Shown: one piece after another, positions 8,668 to 18,253 of the stretch
Position numbering within the stretch: the first letter of the stretch is position 1
Layout: every line of letters begins with the position of its first letter
Source: Algoriphagus sp. AGSA1
GTDB lineage: Bacteria; Bacteroidota; Bacteroidia; Cytophagales; Cyclobacteriaceae
Assembly: GCF_021390545.1 (NCBI RefSeq)
Contig: NZ_JAJUWR010000009.1
Span: 124,001 to 188,000, forward strand
DNA: 64,000 nucleotides
Direction: 5' to 3'
Notes under the pieces: model-generated
What the model saw: only the letters and a program-made list of their open reading frames with translations
What the model was told of the DNA's origin: nothing
Database searches by the model: none
Position numbers and translations under genes: made by a program

Positions 8668-9726
8668 TTAATCCTCAGCTACTAGCCCGCGACTGATTTT
8701 CTCGCGGGCTTCTTTTTTCTCTTCTCCGTTTGCTTCCAGGGTATCCGTAGTATTCTGCGGTGTCAACACTGCCTTCATGGAAATAGGGAAATGATCCGAG
8801 CCGATCTCATTTTCTATTTTTAGTTTGGCTAGACCAAAATGCTTGCTAAGGAAAATATGGTCAAGGGGCCATCTGAAAAGCGGGACTTTCGCATGGAAAG
8901 TATTAAATAATCCTCTTCCCCTGCGGGGATCTGCCATCTCTGAGATTTTCAAAAATAAAGTGGTCGTATAGCTCCAGGCTACGTCGTTGAGATCCCCAAT
9001 GACCAAAGTAGGGCGTTTATTCTCTTTGGATTTTTTGCCTACGATCAATATTTCCGCATCTCTTTCCGTACTTTCCGTGTTTTCACCCGGTACAGGTGGA
9101 GTTGGATGGATCGCATATATGGTAATTATTTCCCCGTTTCGGAGTTTGATCTCCAGTTCGAGAGATGGGATTTCGTCATCTACCAGGTAGTTTATTTCCT
9201 GTTTGAGGATTTCTAATTTTGAGTAAAAAAGCAACCCATAAGTATTGTCCAGTGGAATCTTGATTTGAAAATCAAAACGGTCTTCTATTTGGGACATGCC
9301 TTTTTCCCAGGCTTTGTCAGTTTCCACTAGAAAAACCACATCAGGATCTGTCTTTTTTACCAGGGTGACAGCTTTGTGATATGCATCATTGTACTGATAG
9401 ACATTTGCTACCAGGATATGGATTCCTCTCTCTTCATCGAAAGGGACTGTATCTATCATTTTACTGCCTAATAGTGTGAATGGTATTACCTTACTGGTCA
9501 GGTAGATCGCACAGATGCACAATAAACCTAGCCAGATGTAAAGTTCAGAGGCTTGGGATGCGCCGTCGTTCGCTAGCCACAAAAGCCCTAAAATCAGAAT
9601 GATCACCAATTTCTGCAGTCTGGGATAATCAAAAACCCTGACCCACCAATAATCCAATTTGACTAGAGGGAAGAAAGTGGCGAAAATAAAAAACGCACTG
9701 AAAACCCGTAAAAGTAGCTCGGTCAT
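8668..9726 (-). CDS. Membrane-anchored endonuclease/exonuclease/phosphatase family protein
   Basis: A 352-residue protein with three hydrophobic N-terminal segments (within residues 1-90) followed by an EEP domain (about 105-320). The active-site blocks are in order: HILVANVYQYN, VVFLVETDKAW, TLVIGDLNDVAW and the terminal GSDHFPI. EEP enzymes are metal-dependent phosphodiesterases that act on nucleic acids, phosphoinositides or sphingomyelin; the membrane-anchored version with this layout is common in Bacteroidota and its substrate is not predictable here. The last 30 residues are charged and probably disordered, and they overlap the mla terminator. Confidence 0.92.
   Translation of the reverse strand: MTELLLRVFSAFFIFATFFPLVKLDYWWVRVFDYPRLQKLVIILILGLLWLANDGASQASELYIWLGLLCICAIYLTSKVIPFTLLGSKMIDTVPFDEERGIHILVANVYQYNDAYHKAVTLVKKTDPDVVFLVETDKAWEKGMSQIEDRFDFQIKIPLDNTYGLLFYSKLEILKQEINYLVDDEIPSLELEIKLRNGEIITIYAIHPTPPVPGENTESTERDAEILIVGKKSKENKRPTLVIGDLNDVAWSYTTTLFLKISEMADPRRGRGLFNTFHAKVPLFRWPLDHIFLSKHFGLAKLKIENEIGSDHFPISMKAVLTPQNTTDTLEANGEEKKEAREKISRGLVAED
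8684..8716 (+). terminator. Rho-independent terminator of the mla-type operon
   Basis: Perfect 8-bp stem AGCCCGCG (8684-8691) with CGCGGGCT (8703-8710), loop of 11, then TCTTTTTT. It sits inside the last codons of the convergent gene that ends at 8668, so the terminator and coding sequence share bases. Confidence 0.85.
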
Positions 9727-9880
9727 TACTATTCTGAATTCTTAAATGTTAACTTAAAGATGTGCAAATAAGTCGATAAGTGGCAAGACTTTGGGCTACA
9801 TAAAATCCTTAATGGAATTCCCAATGCCTTTTACGGGTTATTAGCATGAATCCTTTTTTTCACCAAAGCCTCAATTTACT

Positions 9881-12658
9881 ATGAGCCAAGACCCATTCCA
9901 AATTAAATCTTCCCTCACAACTTCCACTGGTACACATACCTATTGGAGTTTAGAAAAACTTGAATCCAGTGGCCACCCGGTAAAGCATTTACCTTTCTCC
10001 ATCAGGATTTTATTGGAAAATGCCCTACGCAATTTTGATGATTTTGCCATAACCAAGGAGCATTTGGAAACATTGATTGGTTGGTCGCCAAAACCCTCTG
10101 ACAAGGATATCCCCTATAAGCCCGCACGGGTGTTGATGCAGGATTTTACCGGCGTTCCGGCAGTGGTGGATATTGCTTCATTGCGTTCGGAAGCCTATAG
10201 AAAAGGTAAAAACCCTAGTGCGATCAACCCTTTGATTCCCGTGGATCTGGTGATAGACCACTCCGTTCAAGTGGATTACTTCGGTACCAATTACAGCTAT
10301 CAAAGAAACGTGGAGGTGGAATATGAACGGAACTCTGAGCGCTATAAATTCCTAAAGTGGGCGCAGAAGACGTTTGACAATTTCTCAGTAGTACCTCCCG
10401 GGATGGGGATCTGCCATCAGGTCAATCTCGAATACCTTGCCCAAGGGGTGATCAGACGAGATGGGATGGTGTTTCCTGATACACTGGTCGGTACTGATTC
10501 CCATACGCCTATGGTGAATGGAATAGGTGTGGTAGGCTGGGGTGTCGGGGGGATAGAGGCGGAAGCGGCATTGCTAGGCCAGCCGATCTACTTCATTATG
10601 CCTGAAGTGGTAGGATTGAAGCTGACCGGGAAATTACCTGCGGGAACTACCGCCACGGATATGGTCTTGACCATTACTGAATTACTTAGAAAACATGGCG
10701 TAGTGGGGAAATTCGTAGAGGTATATGGTCCGGGGTTGGATCATCTATCTGTGCCGGACAGGGCGACAATCTCCAATATGTCCCCTGAATTTGGCTGTAC
10801 CGTCACCTACTTTCCGATCGATGACCGTACCCTGGATTATATGGGTAAGACAAACCGCTCCGCAGAACAGATAAAACTAGTGGAGGATTATTGCAAAGCA
10901 AATATGTTATGGAGAAAGGATGAGGAGCTGATCAATTACAGTTCGGTGGTAGAGTTGGACCTTGGAACTGTAGAAGCAACAGTGTCCGGGCCCAAACGCC
11001 CCCAAGACAAGATCCTTGTAAAAGAATTCAAGCCCAAGTTTGAAGAACTGCTTCACTCTGTACATGGCAGACAATATATCCCCATTGATAAAAGAGAGGA
11101 AGTCGCACGCTTTGTAGAAGAAGGAGGTGGACAGACAGAAGATCAGTCCCATGAAAAAGCGCCCGCGGAAACAGAGATTAAAACCAGTATCAAAAATGGG
11201 CTAAAGACCGTTTCAGTGAATCTGCACAATGAGAAATTCGAACTGTATGATGGCTCTATAGTTATTGCCGCAATTACTTCCTGCACAAACACTTCTAATC
11301 CTTCTGTGATGTTGGGAGCGGGTTTGGTGGCCAAAAAGGCCAGAGAAAGAGGACTGGATGTGAAACCATGGGTGAAAACTTCCCTGGCCCCGGGATCCAA
11401 AGTCGTAACGGACTATTTGGAAAAATCCAATTTACTGGAAGACTTGGAGGCACTGAAATTCCATACGGTAGGGTATGGCTGTACCTCTTGTATTGGGAAT
11501 TCCGGACCATTGCCACGACATATTGCACAAGCTGTGGAGGATAATGACTTGGTAGTGGCATCGGTGCTTTCGGGTAACAGGAACTTCGAGGCGAGGGTGC
11601 ATCCCCAGGTGAAGATGAATTACCTGATGTCACCCATGCTGGTGGTGGTGTATGCTATTGCTGGGCGCGTGGATGTGGATCTGTACAATGAACCACTTGG
11701 GTATGACCCTAATCTGGAACCGGTTTACATGAAAGATATTTGGCCTACCAATGAAGAGATAGCAGAGGTGGCCAGAAAAGTCCTTACCCCGGATGATTAT
11801 CAGAAAAATTATGGAGAGATCTTCGAAGGAAATGAAATCTGGAAAGAGCTTCATTCCGGTGAGGGACAGATTTATCCTTGGGATGTGAATAGCACGTACA
11901 TCAAGGAGGCACCGTTTTTCAAGGATATCTCTGTGGATGTGCCGGAGCCAAAAGACATCGTAAATGGAAGAGTTCTACTGAAACTAGGCGATTCGATTAC
12001 CACAGACCATATCTCGCCTGCAGGATCCTTCAGACCGGATACTCCGGCAGGAAAATACCTCAATGGACGGGGAGTAGAGCGGCCTGATTTCAATTCCTAC
12101 GGATCCAGAAGAGGGAATGATGAGGTGATGGTGAGAGGCACTTTTGCCAATGTTCGGATCAAAAACCAACTGAGTAAGCAGGAGGGAGGATTTACTACGT
12201 ACATTCCAACAGGTGAAGAAATGTCTGTTTTCGACGCTTCGCAAAAGTATCAGACAGCAAATGTTCCCTTGATAGTGCTGGCCGGAAAAGAATATGGATC
12301 GGGGTCTTCCCGTGACTGGGCGGCCAAAGGCACCAACCTACTCGGGATCAAGGCTGTGATCGCAGAAAGCTATGAGCGTATCCATAGGAGCAATCTTGTG
12401 GGGATGGGCGTACTTCCACTTCAATATCTGCCAGGAGAAAATGCGGAAAGCCTAGGCCTTACAGGAAAAGAAGAATTCAGCATTATAGGGATTGAATCTG
12501 GACTGACACCTTCTCAGAAATTTCAAGTAATCGTGAAATCAGAAGCTCAGGAGAAGAAAATCGAGGTGATATCCCGATTGGATTCTGAGGTGGAGATCGC
12601 CTATTATAAGCACGGAGGTATTTTGAATTATGTGCTGAGGGATTTCTTGAAGGAATAA
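9881..12658 (+). CDS. acnA: Aconitate hydratase AcnA
   Basis: A 925-residue aconitase converting citrate to isocitrate in the TCA cycle. It carries the iron-sulfur ligands in ITSCTNTSNP and GYGCTSCIGNSG, the DSHTPMVNGIGVVGWGVGG segment of the N-terminal domain, and the swivel domain (about 700-860) with GSGSSRDWAAKG and AESYERIHRSNL. Length and domain order match the AcnA/IRP class, which in some bacteria also binds RNA when the cluster is lost. It appears to be a single transcription unit ending in a strong terminator at 12745. Confidence 0.97.
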   Translation: MSQDPFQIKSSLTTSTGTHTYWSLEKLESSGHPVKHLPFSIRILLENALRNFDDFAITKEHLETLIGWSPKPSDKDIPYKPARVLMQDFTGVPAVVDIASLRSEAYRKGKNPSAINPLIPVDLVIDHSVQVDYFGTNYSYQRNVEVEYERNSERYKFLKWAQKTFDNFSVVPPGMGICHQVNLEYLAQGVIRRDGMVFPDTLVGTDSHTPMVNGIGVVGWGVGGIEAEAALLGQPIYFIMPEVVGLKLTGKLPAGTTATDMVLTITELLRKHGVVGKFVEVYGPGLDHLSVPDRATISNMSPEFGCTVTYFPIDDRTLDYMGKTNRSAEQIKLVEDYCKANMLWRKDEELINYSSVVELDLGTVEATVSGPKRPQDKILVKEFKPKFEELLHSVHGRQYIPIDKREEVARFVEEGGGQTEDQSHEKAPAETEIKTSIKNGLKTVSVNLHNEKFELYDGSIVIAAITSCTNTSNPSVMLGAGLVAKKARERGLDVKPWVKTSLAPGSKVVTDYLEKSNLLEDLEALKFHTVGYGCTSCIGNSGPLPRHIAQAVEDNDLVVASVLSGNRNFEARVHPQVKMNYLMSPMLVVVYAIAGRVDVDLYNEPLGYDPNLEPVYMKDIWPTNEEIAEVARKVLTPDDYQKNYGEIFEGNEIWKELHSGEGQIYPWDVNSTYIKEAPFFKDISVDVPEPKDIVNGRVLLKLGDSITTDHISPAGSFRPDTPAGKYLNGRGVERPDFNSYGSRRGNDEVMVRGTFANVRIKNQLSKQEGGFTTYIPTGEEMSVFDASQKYQTANVPLIVLAGKEYGSGSSRDWAAKGTNLLGIKAVIAESYERIHRSNLVGMGVLPLQYLPGENAESLGLTGKEEFSIIGIESGLTPSQKFQVIVKSEAQEKKIEVISRLDSEVEIAYYKHGGILNYVLRDFLKE

Positions 12659-12744
12659 AGGAAGTTGGATGACAGGTGTCGGGTGGCCGGTGCCGGGTGC
12701 AGCCAGAGTGGGACTGCTTGTCCTGTCTTTAGCCTTTAACTATA

Positions 12745-12779
12745 CAAAACCCGTCAGCAGTGGCGGGTTTTGCTTTTTT
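12745..12779. terminator. Terminator between acnA and convergent TonB-domain gene
   Basis: Perfect 9-bp stem CAAAACCCG (12745-12753) with CGGGTTTTG (12764-12772), loop of 10, followed by CTTTTTTC on the plus strand. Its 3' edge touches the last codon of the convergent gene, so it may serve both. Confidence 0.85.
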
Positions 12780-13546
12780 CAATCCAGCATAAAGCGTATC
12801 GGAATATATAACCAGGCATCTACCGTATTGCCTTCATGTGTAGTAGCAGGGGTGATTTCTCCCTCATATTTATTTACCACCCGAAGGGCTTCCTCAGCCA
12901 GGGATTCACTTACCTTATCAGGATTCACTACCAAGGGAGCGGTTCGCTCACCGAATTCATTGACATAGATGCCAATGATAACCGTGCCTTGTTCACCCCT
13001 TCTTCTTGCTGAAACTGGATAACTTAAATTCTTTATCATTATTTTTTCCCATCCTTTTTTGTCGTAGAGAGGTTGGGGTTCAAATGGATTATGTTCCATA
13101 TGTATTATTTCCCCACTTTCTGCCTCTTGGATTTCGTAGTTGTTGGAGCCTTGATATAGTACCTCTCCCATGGCCTCTCCTTCGCTATAGTAAGTAGCGT
13201 GGAAGTAGCCGTTGTTTTGATTCTTGATTTTTTTGGAGATGAGTACTCCATCGGTGCCATAAGTCTCTATGTGTTCTTCCGGGAAATTGCCTTGTGCGTT
13301 ATTGCCATACCGGGTTACTTTTACGATTTGATTATTCAGGTTGAAAATCCGCTCTATGGATGTACTGTCTGTGAGCTTGACTACGATGGCTTTATATGCA
13401 TAACTTAGACTGTCCTTGTCAGCAATAGGGTAAAAATGTTCATTCAGTCTGTGGACTTGTTTTTCTTGGGCATTAGAAAGTATGGGGGCAGATTGGAGAG
13501 CAAAAAGCAACAGAAAAGTAAGGCGATAGTTAATTCTGAACGGCAT
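12779..13546 (-). CDS. Exported protein with TonB C-terminal domain
   Basis: A 255-residue protein with a signal peptide (residues 1-26, ending in LSNAQ), a central region containing toxin_2/MORN-like YGTDGVLISKKI strands typical of antitoxin-component-like repeats in Bacteroidota, and a TonB_C domain over about 165-252 (YPVSARRRGEQGTVIIGIYVNEFGE...A-EEALRVV). There is no transmembrane anchor or Pro-rich linker like classical TonB, so it is unlikely to energise receptors alone. It may be a periplasmic TonB-CTD protein of unknown role. It is convergent with acnA. Confidence 0.85.
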   Translation of the reverse strand: MPFRINYRLTFLLLFALQSAPILSNAQEKQVHRLNEHFYPIADKDSLSYAYKAIVVKLTDSTSIERIFNLNNQIVKVTRYGNNAQGNFPEEHIETYGTDGVLISKKIKNQNNGYFHATYYSEGEAMGEVLYQGSNNYEIQEAESGEIIHMEHNPFEPQPLYDKKGWEKIMIKNLSYPVSARRRGEQGTVIIGIYVNEFGERTAPLVVNPDKVSESLAEEALRVVNKYEGEITPATTHEGNTVDAWLYIPIRFMLD

Positions 13547-13764
13547 AATAATATGTTGACTATGATCGAAGTTTAATTATACAATATCTTGACGGTAGGT
13601 ACAACTCCCGTTAGGAAATAACATTCGATCCTATATTCTTTTGTCCTTTTCAATAAGTGACTCCATTTTTCACTCTTTGTTCCGGATTATCTACAGAATA
13701 CTAGCTTGATTTCTGACTGGCGATGGCTTTATGACAAAAGCCTTTTATCCCACAGGATAAATCT

Positions 13765-13772
13765 TATTTTTG
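13765..13772 (+). promoter_or_regulatory. Bacteroidota -7 promoter box for pgi
   Basis: TATTTTTG matches TAnnTTTG, 26 bases before the pgi ATG, leaving a short leader. No clear -33 TTTG is seen upstream. Confidence 0.6.
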
Positions 13773-13798
13773 TGTCTTTATCCTATTAAAACCACGAA

Positions 13799-15442
13799 AT
13801 GAACGCAATTAATCCCACTACCACCCCTGCCTGGTCAAGACTTCAGCAACTTGCCGATGAGCATAAAGACATGACTATTCTTTCGCAATTTGATCAAAGA
13901 GAGCGTTTTGATCGATTGAGCATCACTCTTGAGGATATTTTGGTCGATTTCTCCAAGAACAGGCTAAACCAGGATATTTTGGATGCCCTATATGACCTAG
14001 CTCGCGAGTGCAAGCTGCATGAAGCTATTGAAGCTATGTTTTCAGGGAAACCGATCAATCAGACCGAAGGTCGTGCTGTACTGCATACGGCTTTGAGAAA
14101 CACCTCTGGAGATGTTGTGAAGTTGGACGGGGAGAATATCATGGATGATGTAAATGCCGTGCTGCAGAAGATGAAGGCTTTTGCGGATAAAATCCAAAAC
14201 AAACAATGGCTTGGCTATACAGGCAAGCCAATCAAATCTCTCGTAAACATCGGTATCGGTGGTTCGGATCTTGGCCCTGTAATGGTGACTGAGGCATTAA
14301 AGCCTTATCAGAATCCGGATATTGAATGCTTCTTTGTGTCCAATGTAGATGGAACCCATATCGTAGAGACGTTGAAAAAGGTAGATCCGGAGACTACGCT
14401 GTTCTTTATCGCGTCCAAAACTTTTACCACACAGGAAACCATGACCAATGCGCATACTGCCAGGGATTGGTTCTTGGAGCATGCCAAAATAGATACGGCT
14501 GTTGCCAAACACTTTGTGGCATTATCTACCAATGCCAAGGCTGTTTCCGAATTCGGGATTGATACGGATAATATGTTTGAATTTTGGGATTGGGTAGGGG
14601 GAAGATATTCCCTTTGGTCTGCGATAGGCTTGCCGATAGCCTGTGCGGTTGGCTTTGAGAATTTCCATCACTTACTGCAAGGAGCACATGCCATGGATAA
14701 TCATTTCCGCAGTTCACAGTTTGACCGGAACATCCCGGTAGTCCTGGCGATGATTGGCATCTGGAACACCAATTTCCTCGGGGCCAGCTCTGAAGCTATT
14801 TTGCCTTATGATCAGTACATGCATAGGTTCGCGGCCTATTTCCAACAGGGAAATATGGAAAGCAATGGTAAGTATGTAAGCCGTTCCGGGGAAAAAGTGA
14901 ACTACACCACCGGGCCGATCATCTGGGGTGAACCGGGAACTAATGGGCAGCATGCGTTCTACCAGCTCATCCATCAGGGCACACACCTCATTCCATGTGA
15001 TTTTATTGCTCCTGCGATATCGCATAATCCTATCGGGGATCATCATCAGAAGTTGTTGTCTAATTTCTTTGCACAGACAGAGGCCCTGATGAAAGGAAAG
15101 TCTCTCGAAGAGGTGAAGGCTGAAATGAAAGCTGCCGGCAAGTCGGATGAGGAGATTGAGAAAATAGCACCGCACCGGGTTTTTGAAGGTAACAGACCGA
15201 CCAACTCCATACTGGTAAAGGAAATCACACCTTATACCCTTGGTGCCTTGATTGCGATGTATGAACACAAAATCTTCGTTCAGGGAGTGATCTGGGATAT
15301 TTTCAGCTTTGATCAGTGGGGAGTGGAGCTAGGCAAAGTCTTGGCAAACGGCATTCTTCCTGAGTTGCGGGGCAATGAAGAAATCACTGCACACGACGGC
15401 TCAACAAATGGACTGATCAATGCTTATAAAAAAATGAGGTAG
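13799..15442 (+). CDS. pgi: Glucose-6-phosphate isomerase
   Basis: A 547-residue phosphoglucose isomerase interconverting glucose-6-phosphate and fructose-6-phosphate. Two SIS subdomains are visible, with [21 protein letters not shown], the [17 protein letters not shown] block and the late [13 protein letters not shown] and NGIL motifs. The length is typical of the long (E. coli-like) PGI class. It is preceded by a good -7 box and followed by a terminator at 15549. It is monocistronic. A long open frame on the opposite strand is a shadow. Confidence 0.97.
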   Translation: MNAINPTTTPAWSRLQQLADEHKDMTILSQFDQRERFDRLSITLEDILVDFSKNRLNQDILDALYDLARECKLHEAIEAMFSGKPINQTEGRAVLHTALRNTSGDVVKLDGENIMDDVNAVLQKMKAFADKIQNKQWLGYTGKPIKSLVNIGIGGSDLGPVMVTEALKPYQNPDIECFFVSNVDGTHIVETLKKVDPETTLFFIASKTFTTQETMTNAHTARDWFLEHAKIDTAVAKHFVALSTNAKAVSEFGIDTDNMFEFWDWVGGRYSLWSAIGLPIACAVGFENFHHLLQGAHAMDNHFRSSQFDRNIPVVLAMIGIWNTNFLGASSEAILPYDQYMHRFAAYFQQGNMESNGKYVSRSGEKVNYTTGPIIWGEPGTNGQHAFYQLIHQGTHLIPCDFIAPAISHNPIGDHHQKLLSNFFAQTEALMKGKSLEEVKAEMKAAGKSDEEIEKIAPHRVFEGNRPTNSILVKEITPYTLGALIAMYEHKIFVQGVIWDIFSFDQWGVELGKVLANGILPELRGNEEITAHDGSTNGLINAYKKMR

Positions 15443-15462
15443 GCAGAAGCTTCAAACTACCG

Positions 15463-15525
15463 TGGTTTGTGTCTGCATAAACCAAATACCCTAGCGAAAT
15501 TCCGGTCTGTGGGGGCACAGACCGG
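15463..15525. repeat. GGTTTGTG hairpin family, copies a and b
   Basis: Two adjacent hairpins after pgi. Copy a (15463-15484) pairs TGGTTTGTG with CATAAACCA around TCTG, with one G-T pair. Copy b (15502-15525) pairs CCGGTCTGTG with CACAGACCGG around GGGG, perfectly, and is followed by GGCGG. The stems differ at a paired T-A versus C-G position, so the hairpin rather than the sequence is kept. Related copies lie at 15738 and 51441. Confidence 0.65.
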
Positions 15526-15548
15526 GGCGGTTATCTTAAAAATCCATG

Positions 15549-15580
15549 ATCCCGATTCTTAGAAGAGTCGGGATTTTTTG
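15549..15580 (+). terminator. Rho-independent terminator after pgi
   Basis: Stem ATCCCGATTC (15549-15558) with GAGTCGGGAT (15565-15574) with one G-T pair, then TTTTTG. Confidence 0.8.
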
Positions 15581-15737
15581 TAAAAGGCTATATTGGCACA
15601 AAGACCACAGAGAGGAGCGCGAAGAACAGCAGTTTGAGGTTAAGTCGGGCTTGCCTTGGCGGAGCGACCAAATCCCTTTTTTATATCATTGGTAGCGAGA
15701 TGGGAATCGCATTTGAGATTTATTTCACCTTTTCCGG

Positions 15738-15757
15738 GGTCTGTGTCCTCACAGACC
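15738..15757. repeat. GGTTTGTG hairpin family, copy c
   Basis: GGTCTGTG (15738-15745), loop TCCT, CACAGACC (15750-15757). The stem is shared with copy b and the loop is unrelated. The rest of 15581-15827 shows no gene. Confidence 0.6.
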
Positions 15758-15827
15758 ACTAGTTTTCAAATCAAAATTTAGACCTCTCGAAACACAGGCC
15801 AAACCTACGCTTTTATGATCATTTAAT

Positions 15828-16379
15828 TTACCGGAGAATCGTTTTTATATACTCGGTTTTCTCCACCTTGATTTGTCCATTTATCGGTATCATGTTTCTC
15901 CAAACCCAATTGTAATGGTCAATAACCTGTTCGGCCTTAAGATTTGGCCGATCCCCAGTGGTATGTCCATCTTCCACAACTGTAATCTGATACTCCTTCG
16001 TCAATGCTGATTGAATAGTTGATTCTACGCAGAAATCAGTGGCACAGCCTGTTATAAACAACTCATCTACATTCAGTTGCATTAGTTTTGAATGTAATTC
16101 AGATTTATGAAAAACATCATTCGCATATTTATCAATTCTGACATCAGTGGGGTCTATTCTTAGTTCGTCCAAAATCTCCCAATCCTCTGAATTCTTTTCA
16201 AAATGGCCACTGCCCGTTCCGTCGTGCTGTATGTAAAACACAGGATTTTTCGTTTGGCGGAATAATGTCGCAAGCTCATTAATTCGTCGTACAACCCCTG
16301 ATGTATCAAATCTAGGTGTTTTTGATGTGAACGAACCCTTCTGCATGTCAATAACCACTAGTGCTTTCCGGTTTTTCAT
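15828..16379 (-). CDS. Isochorismatase-family cysteine hydrolase
   Basis: A 183-residue protein of the isochorismatase-like fold. The catalytic triad of the family is visible: Asp11 in VVIDMQKG, Lys84 in RIDKYANDVF and Cys117 in GCATDFCVEST. The neighbouring cis-peptide region precedes Cys117 as expected. Members hydrolyse amides or vinyl ethers (nicotinamide, N-carbamoylsarcosine, isochorismate); the substrate cannot be told from the sequence. It is monocistronic and divergent from the symporter gene. Confidence 0.92.
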   Translation of the reverse strand: MKNRKALVVIDMQKGSFTSKTPRFDTSGVVRRINELATLFRQTKNPVFYIQHDGTGSGHFEKNSEDWEILDELRIDPTDVRIDKYANDVFHKSELHSKLMQLNVDELFITGCATDFCVESTIQSALTKEYQITVVEDGHTTGDRPNLKAEQVIDHYNWVWRNMIPINGQIKVEKTEYIKTILR

Positions 16380-16445
16380 ATTCTTTTTTCAAATGTATCA
16401 AACTCTTAGAGTTCATTCCTTATATCTTAGCAATCTTAAAATCCA

Positions 16446-16467
16446 GAAAGGCGTACAATTGCCTTTC
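16446..16467 (+). promoter_or_regulatory. Leader hairpin before the symporter gene
   Basis: GAAAGGC (16446-16452) pairs with GCCTTTC (16461-16467) across an 8-base loop, 22 bases upstream of the symporter ATG. It would lie in the 5' leader. A regulatory role is inference. Confidence 0.4.
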
Positions 16468-16489
16468 AAACCCAAATTATAGCTAAAAA

Positions 16490-17656
16490 ATGAAACAAAT
16501 ATTCTCCAATCTACTGTTCAAAGTATTCATTGCCATTGTTTTGGGCATCCTCTTCGGTCTTTACCTGCCGGAGTCTGTCAATCGTATTTTTGCTACGTTC
16601 AATGCGTTTTTTGGACAGTTCCTCAACTTTGCTATTCCACTGATTATTTTGGGTTTGATCATGCCGGCAATATCCGATCTGGGTAAAGGAGCTGGAAGGT
16701 TACTCCTCATTACAGCAGCTATCGCATACGGTTCTACCATCTTTTCCGGTTTCATGAGCTATTTCACTTCTTCCACGATTTTTCCTTCCTTGTTGGCATC
16801 CCATGTAAATGATGCTGCTGAGATAGGGGAGAGCGGAGAGGATTTATTGCCGTATTTCAGCATCACTATTCCGGCGGTGATCGATGTGATGTCGGCTTTG
16901 GTTTTGGCCTTTGTGATTGGTTTAGGGCTTTCCTTCCAGGAGAATTCCACCTTGCAGAAGGTGGTCAAGGATTTTGAGGCGATCATTATGCAGGTGATCG
17001 AAAATGTAATCATTCCGCTCCTACCGCTCTTTATTCTTGGGATATTTGCCAATATGGCATTCAGTGGCCAGGTGTACTCCATCCTTTCTGTGTTCTTGAA
17101 TATCATAGGGGTGATTTTCGCCATGCATATTTTCCTGTTGTTGTTGCAATATGTAATCACGGGAGCTATCGTTAAAAAGAATCCTTTCCGGCTATTGGGG
17201 AATATGATGCCTGCTTACTTTACAGCACTGGGCACTCAGTCCTCGGCAGCTACTATACCGGTGACGCTGGAGCAGGCTGAGAAGAACGGCGTTTCCCCAA
17301 AAATCGCAGGCTTTGTGATTCCACTCTGTGCCACGATCCACTTGTCTGGGAGCATCATGAAAATCACTGCCTGTGCTATGGCGTTGATGATTTTGGAAGG
17401 AGTTCCCTTTGACTTCGGCATGTTTGCTGGATTTATTTTTATGTTGGGTGTAGCGATGGTTGCCGCTCCTGGCGTGCCCGGAGGTGCTATTATGGCTGCC
17501 ATTGCGATATTGCAGTCCATGCTTGGCTTCAGCGAAGAAATGGTAGGTTTGATGATCGCTCTTTATATTGCCATGGACAGCTTCGGTACAGCCTGTAATG
17601 TCACAGGCGATGGAGCTATTGCGCTCGTAGTGGATAAAATCACAAAAGCAGCCTAA
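16490..17656 (+). CDS. Dicarboxylate/amino acid:cation symporter (SLC1/DAACS family)
   Basis: A 388-residue membrane protein of the glutamate/dicarboxylate symporter family. Recognisable elements are the first helix VFIAIVLGILFGLYLPE, NFAIPLIILGLIMPAISDLGKGAGRL, the HP1-like GTQSSAATIPVT (serine-rich re-entrant hairpin), and GVPGGAIMAAIAIL with MDSFGTACNVTGDG (HP2/TM8 region binding substrate carboxylate and sodium). It should import an acidic amino acid or C4-dicarboxylate with Na+ or H+. It is monocistronic, with a leader hairpin upstream and a terminator at 17765. Confidence 0.93.
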   Translation: MKQIFSNLLFKVFIAIVLGILFGLYLPESVNRIFATFNAFFGQFLNFAIPLIILGLIMPAISDLGKGAGRLLLITAAIAYGSTIFSGFMSYFTSSTIFPSLLASHVNDAAEIGESGEDLLPYFSITIPAVIDVMSALVLAFVIGLGLSFQENSTLQKVVKDFEAIIMQVIENVIIPLLPLFILGIFANMAFSGQVYSILSVFLNIIGVIFAMHIFLLLLQYVITGAIVKKNPFRLLGNMMPAYFTALGTQSSAATIPVTLEQAEKNGVSPKIAGFVIPLCATIHLSGSIMKITACAMALMILEGVPFDFGMFAGFIFMLGVAMVAAPGVPGGAIMAAIAILQSMLGFSEEMVGLMIALYIAMDSFGTACNVTGDGAIALVVDKITKAA

Positions 17657-17764
17657 TGAATACCAGTCTGTAAGCCTTTTCCCATATAGGGGTGAGTTTA
17701 CCGCATTTTAAGCTGTAGTTGGCTGCCGGAGCTATAAATAAAAGCTCATACTTCATGGTTTTTA

Positions 17765-17798
17765 AGATGTATTGCAGGGTTTTATACATCTCTTTTTT
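17765..17798 (+). terminator. Likely terminator after the symporter gene
   Basis: AGATGTAT (17765-17772) pairs with ATACATCT (17784-17791), loop of 11, then CTTTTTT. It is 110 bases after the stop codon. Confidence 0.6.
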
Positions 17799-17851
17799 AT
17801 TGGTCTTGGACTTGTATTGGATAGTGTAGAAACTTTCAAAAAATAGAAACC

Positions 17852-18190
17852 ATGAGCACATCCAGATCAATGACCACCTATTCCCAGGTATTGAACCTGC
17901 TTCCCAACAGGGGATATGGTCAAGAGTTGAATATCCAACGGGCTGGGGCATCTTTTGAAGATTCAGACAGAATTTATCAGCCTGAGCAACTCAACATAGT
18001 AAAAACATACAGATTTGAGGGAGAATCAGATCCATCTGATATGGCCGTGATCTACTTGCTTCACAGCGAAACAGGGGAAAAAGGCTTTTTGCTGAACGCC
18101 TATGGAACGTACTCAGATGAGGATAATCAATTCTACGATGAATTCATCAAGCGTGTACCGGTAGAGGAATCCGAAGATTTTGATATTTGA
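17852..18190 (+). CDS. Small conserved protein (often mislabelled PRPP synthetase)
   Basis: A 112-residue acidic protein with no signal peptide. The pattern YSQVLNLLPNRGYGQELNI, then YQPEQLNIVKTYRFEGESDPSDMAVIYLL and GEKGFLLNAYGTYSD matches a small Bacteroidota family whose members are often annotated 'phosphoribosylpyrophosphate synthetase', although they lack any PRPP-binding motif and are far too short. Function is unknown. The gene stands alone; a MITE-like repeat follows it. Confidence 0.85.
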   Translation: MSTSRSMTTYSQVLNLLPNRGYGQELNIQRAGASFEDSDRIYQPEQLNIVKTYRFEGESDPSDMAVIYLLHSETGEKGFLLNAYGTYSDEDNQFYDEFIKRVPVEESEDFDI

Positions 18191-18253
18191 TAACCTTATC
18201 TACATTAGGTTTTTGAGAGAGAAAATTTGATGATCATCTCCCCAAACATTAAA

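Noticed and set aside
12669..12968. A 99-codon plus-strand frame after aconitase
   Set aside because: It reads through the terminator and the opposite strand of the TonB C-terminal gene; no product is recognised.
14714..15268. A 184-codon open frame opposite pgi
   Set aside because: It is antisense to a highly conserved enzyme; its composition is that of a shadow frame.
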